A program made the translations under genes and the position numbers. From Gemmatimonadaceae bacterium (GTDB lineage Bacteria > Gemmatimonadota > Gemmatimonadetes > Gemmatimonadales > Gemmatimonadaceae), in NCBI GenBank assembly GCA_013361745.1, contig JABFXM010000348.1, positions 1 through 8,263 on the forward strand: a stretch of 8,263 nt of DNA, given 5' to 3'. The notes below the pieces were generated by a model. It worked only from the letters and a program-made list of their open reading frames with translations, was not told where the DNA came from and made no database searches. Numbering within the stretch: position 1 is the stretch's first letter; every line of letters begins with the position of its first letter. Of this stretch, positions 6,463 to 8,263 are shown one piece after another.

Positions 6463-7307
6463 TGCGCTCGATGCGCGAGGCGCTCCTCGCCTTCCGGCGC
6501 GCGCCGCTCCTCAGCGTGCTCGGGATCATCACGATCGCGTTCTCGCTCTTCGCCGTCGGCCTGTTCGGGCTCGTGGCGGTGAACATCAAGGAAACGATCG
6601 CGAGCGTCGAGGAGCGCGTCGAGATCCGCGCCTTCATCGCTGAGGGAACTCCGGCGGAGGCGATCGCCGCGGCGATCGGCGACATCGGCAGCTTTCCCGA
6701 GGTCGCGAAGGTCGGCTACGTCTCGCAGGAGGACGCGCTGAAGCGCGCGCGCCAGGAGCTCGGCGAGTTCCGCGACGTCTTCGACGCCGGCTTCCTTCCC
6801 GCGTCCATCGAGGTGCGGCTCAAGCCGGGGTTCCGCGCGCCTGATCGCGTACGCTCTGTCGCGGCGCGCATCGCGACCTATCAGTTCGTCGACGACGTGC
6901 GCTACGGACAGGAGTGGGTGGAGAAGCTGGCGCGCATCCGCAACATCGCGGGGATCGCCGGCATCGCGCTCGGTCTCGCCTTCGCGATGGTGGCGGTCAT
7001 GATCATCGGCACGACGATCCGCATGGCGGTGCTCGCGCGGAGCCGCGAGATCGCAATCATGCGCCTCGTCGGCGCGACGGACGGATTCATCCGGCGTCCC
7101 TTCCTGATCGAGGGTTTCGTGAAGGGAATCCTCGGGGGCGGCGCGGCGCTTCTTCTCACCTGGGTGGCGAGCCTGCTCATCAACCAGTACATCGTGAAGA
7201 CCTCGTTCTTCCCGACGGAGCTCGCCGTGATCGGCGTGCTCGGCGGCGCGATCATCGGACTGCTCGGAAGCGGCGTCTCGGTCGGACGCCACCTGCGACG
7301 GGTATGA
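6462..7307 (+). CDS. ftsX: Cell division membrane protein FtsX
   Basis: A 281-residue protein with the FtsX topology: a short cytoplasmic N-terminus (MREALLAFRRAPLLS, residues 4-18), first membrane segment about 18-41, a periplasmic domain of roughly 115 residues (about 42-158), then segments at about 161-187, 217-241 and 254-275. The loop after segment 2 carries MAVLARSREIAIMRLVGAT (188-206), the cytoplasmic coupling region typical of FtsX and related permeases, which docks on FtsE. The periplasmic domain contains VEIRAFIAEG (53-62) and a VGYVSQEDAL stretch (84-93), both usual in FtsX. It partners FtsE and passes its ATPase cycle to the coiled-coil protein encoded next. It starts one base into the ftsE stop (TGATG), and its own stop overlaps the following ATG by 4 bases. 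The gene appears intact. Confidence 0.95.
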   Translation: MRSMREALLAFRRAPLLSVLGIITIAFSLFAVGLFGLVAVNIKETIASVEERVEIRAFIAEGTPAEAIAAAIGDIGSFPEVAKVGYVSQEDALKRARQELGEFRDVFDAGFLPASIEVRLKPGFRAPDRVRSVAARIATYQFVDDVRYGQEWVEKLARIRNIAGIAGIALGLAFAMVAVMIIGTTIRMAVLARSREIAIMRLVGATDGFIRRPFLIEGFVKGILGGGAALLLTWVASLLINQYIVKTSFFPTELAVIGVLGGAIIGLLGSGVSVGRHLRRV

Positions 7308-8263
7308 CCCGGCGGCGGTCCGCGCTCGCGCGCGGTCTCACGCTCGCGCTGTTCGGGGCCGCGCTCGTTGCGACGCGGCCCCTCCTCGCGCAGCAGACGC
7401 CGTCCTCCGCGAACGCGGCGGCGAAGGTACGCGCGCAGCGCGACGAGCTCGAACGGATCCGGCGCGAGCGCGCGCAGCTCGAGGCGAAGATGGGCGAGCT
7501 GCAGGGCACCGTTCACGATCTTTCCGAGGAAGTTTCCAACCTCGACAGCCAGGCCGACGCGACCGCGCGCGCCGTGCGCTCGCTCGACGCGCAGCTCTCG
7601 GCCATCGGCGAGGAGGTCACGGGCGCGACGGGAGAGCTCGTGCGCGCGGAGGACGAGCTGGCGATCAAGCGCGCGGTGCTTCATCGCAGGCTCGCCGACA
7701 TCTACAAGCGCGGGCCGCTGTACTCGTACGAGGCCCTGCTCTCGGCGCAGACCTTCGCCGAGCTGGTCGCGCGGTACAAGTATCTCCACCTGCTCGCGCT
7801 GCGCGACCGCGCGCTCGTGCGGCGCGTGGAGGAGCTGCGCAACCAGATCGAGAGCCAGCGTGGGCTGCTCGTGCGCCTGCGCAACGACGTCGAGATGAGT
7901 CGCAGCGAGCGCGCGCGTGAGGAGGAGCGGCTCCGAGACCTCGAGCAGCAGCGGGCGCACAGCCTTGCGCAGGCGAAGCGCAGCGCGCGGCAGACCGAGG
8001 CTCGCCTCAAGCAGATCGACCGCGACGAGACGCGCATCACGGGACTCATCGCGTCGCTCGAGGCCGCGCGTCGCCGCGCCGACGACGCGGCGCGCACGCG
8101 CGGCACGCCTCGTCCGGTGACGCCCACCGTCCGCCCCGCCGCGAACCTCGACTGGCCCGTCGAAGGGGAGCTGCTCTATCGCTTCGGCCGTGTCGTCAAC
8201 CCGAACAACACGACGACGCGGTGGAACGGGATCGGGATCGGTGCTCCAGCAGGGGCACCGGTG
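7304..8263 (+). CDS. EnvC-like murein hydrolase activator (coiled coil plus LytM/M23 domain), 3' end cut
   Basis: The frame is open from ATG 7304 to the window edge (320 codons), so the C-terminus is missing. Residues 1-29 are a signal peptide: basic MTRRR start, hydrophobic LTLALFGAALVA, and a cleavage-like PLLA before QQ. Residues about 38-125 and 165-262 form two long heptad-rich coiled coils separated by a conserved-looking IYKRGPLYSYEALLSAQTF segment (133-151), the EnvC/PcsB layout. A Pro-rich linker (268-280) leads into a LytM domain from about 283 (DWPVEGELLYRFGR). Where active LytM peptidases have H-x-x-x-D in HxGxD, this protein has W307 and G311 (RWNGIGIG), so the first two zinc ligands are absent. 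This matches E. coli EnvC, which activates amidases instead of cutting peptidoglycan. Location directly after ftsEX, with ATGA overlap, fits the periplasmic partner of FtsX. Remaining ligand motifs are beyond the window. Confidence 0.9.
   Translation, partial: MTRRRSALARGLTLALFGAALVATRPLLAQQTPSSANAAAKVRAQRDELERIRRERAQLEAKMGELQGTVHDLSEEVSNLDSQADATARAVRSLDAQLSAIGEEVTGATGELVRAEDELAIKRAVLHRRLADIYKRGPLYSYEALLSAQTFAELVARYKYLHLLALRDRALVRRVEELRNQIESQRGLLVRLRNDVEMSRSERAREEERLRDLEQQRAHSLAQAKRSARQTEARLKQIDRDETRITGLIASLEAARRRADDAARTRGTPRPVTPTVRPAANLDWPVEGELLYRFGRVVNPNNTTTRWNGIGIGAPAGAPV

Noticed and set aside
6414..7292. Minus-strand open frame of nearly 300 codons opposite ftsX
   Set aside because: Composition is highly charged and repetitive (Asp, Arg, Glu, His), typical of antisense reading of GC-rich genes; the plus strand encodes a clear FtsX.
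7304..8263. Active M23 metallopeptidase call for the last gene
   Set aside because: The first zinc-ligand pair of the LytM domain is missing (W307, G311), so an activator role is better supported than direct peptidase activity.

Overview
The window is a GC-rich bacterial chromosomal segment. Codon third positions are almost all G or C, and ten genes lie head to tail on the + strand. Both ends are cut inside a gene: the first lacks its N-terminus and the last lacks its C-terminus. The FtsE-FtsX-EnvC set at the right end points to a diderm (Gram-negative type) bacterium. The codon style and gene mix would suit Gemmatimonadota or a similar high-GC phylum, but that placement is tentative and rests on no marker gene.

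Layout: (i) 2-1710, two sugar kinases of unrelated folds, a ROK-family glucokinase-like protein and a PfkB/ribokinase-family kinase. (ii) 1707-3145, a two-gene signalling module resembling anti-sigma/anti-anti-sigma partner switching: a STAS-like plus GHKL ATPase protein, then a STAS-like protein with a probable winged-helix tail. (iii) 3142-3471, a small stand-alone protein that looks like the beta-barrel substrate-binding domain of molybdopterin enzymes. (iv) 3477-4634, a PLP-dependent trans-sulfuration enzyme of the cystathionine gamma-synthase/lyase family. (v) 4631-5770, an AI-2E family (PF01594) membrane protein. (vi) 5767-8263, FtsE, FtsX and an EnvC-like coiled-coil protein with a LytM domain, the machinery coupling the divisome to peptidoglycan hydrolysis.

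The main structural feature is packing. Eight of the nine gene junctions overlap by 1 or 4 bases (GTGA, ATGA or TGATG), and the ninth has only 5 bases between genes. There is no intergenic space for a conventional promoter or terminator, so the simplest reading is one long, translationally coupled transcription unit joining sugar phosphorylation, a possible regulatory switch, sulfur amino-acid metabolism and cell-wall remodelling. Functional links between these blocks are inference.

No tRNA, rRNA, CRISPR array, insertion sequence or phage gene was seen. The parts most worth a second look are the orphan STAS/GHKL pair, the lone barrel protein, and the EnvC-like protein, whose LytM domain already lacks the first two metal ligands.
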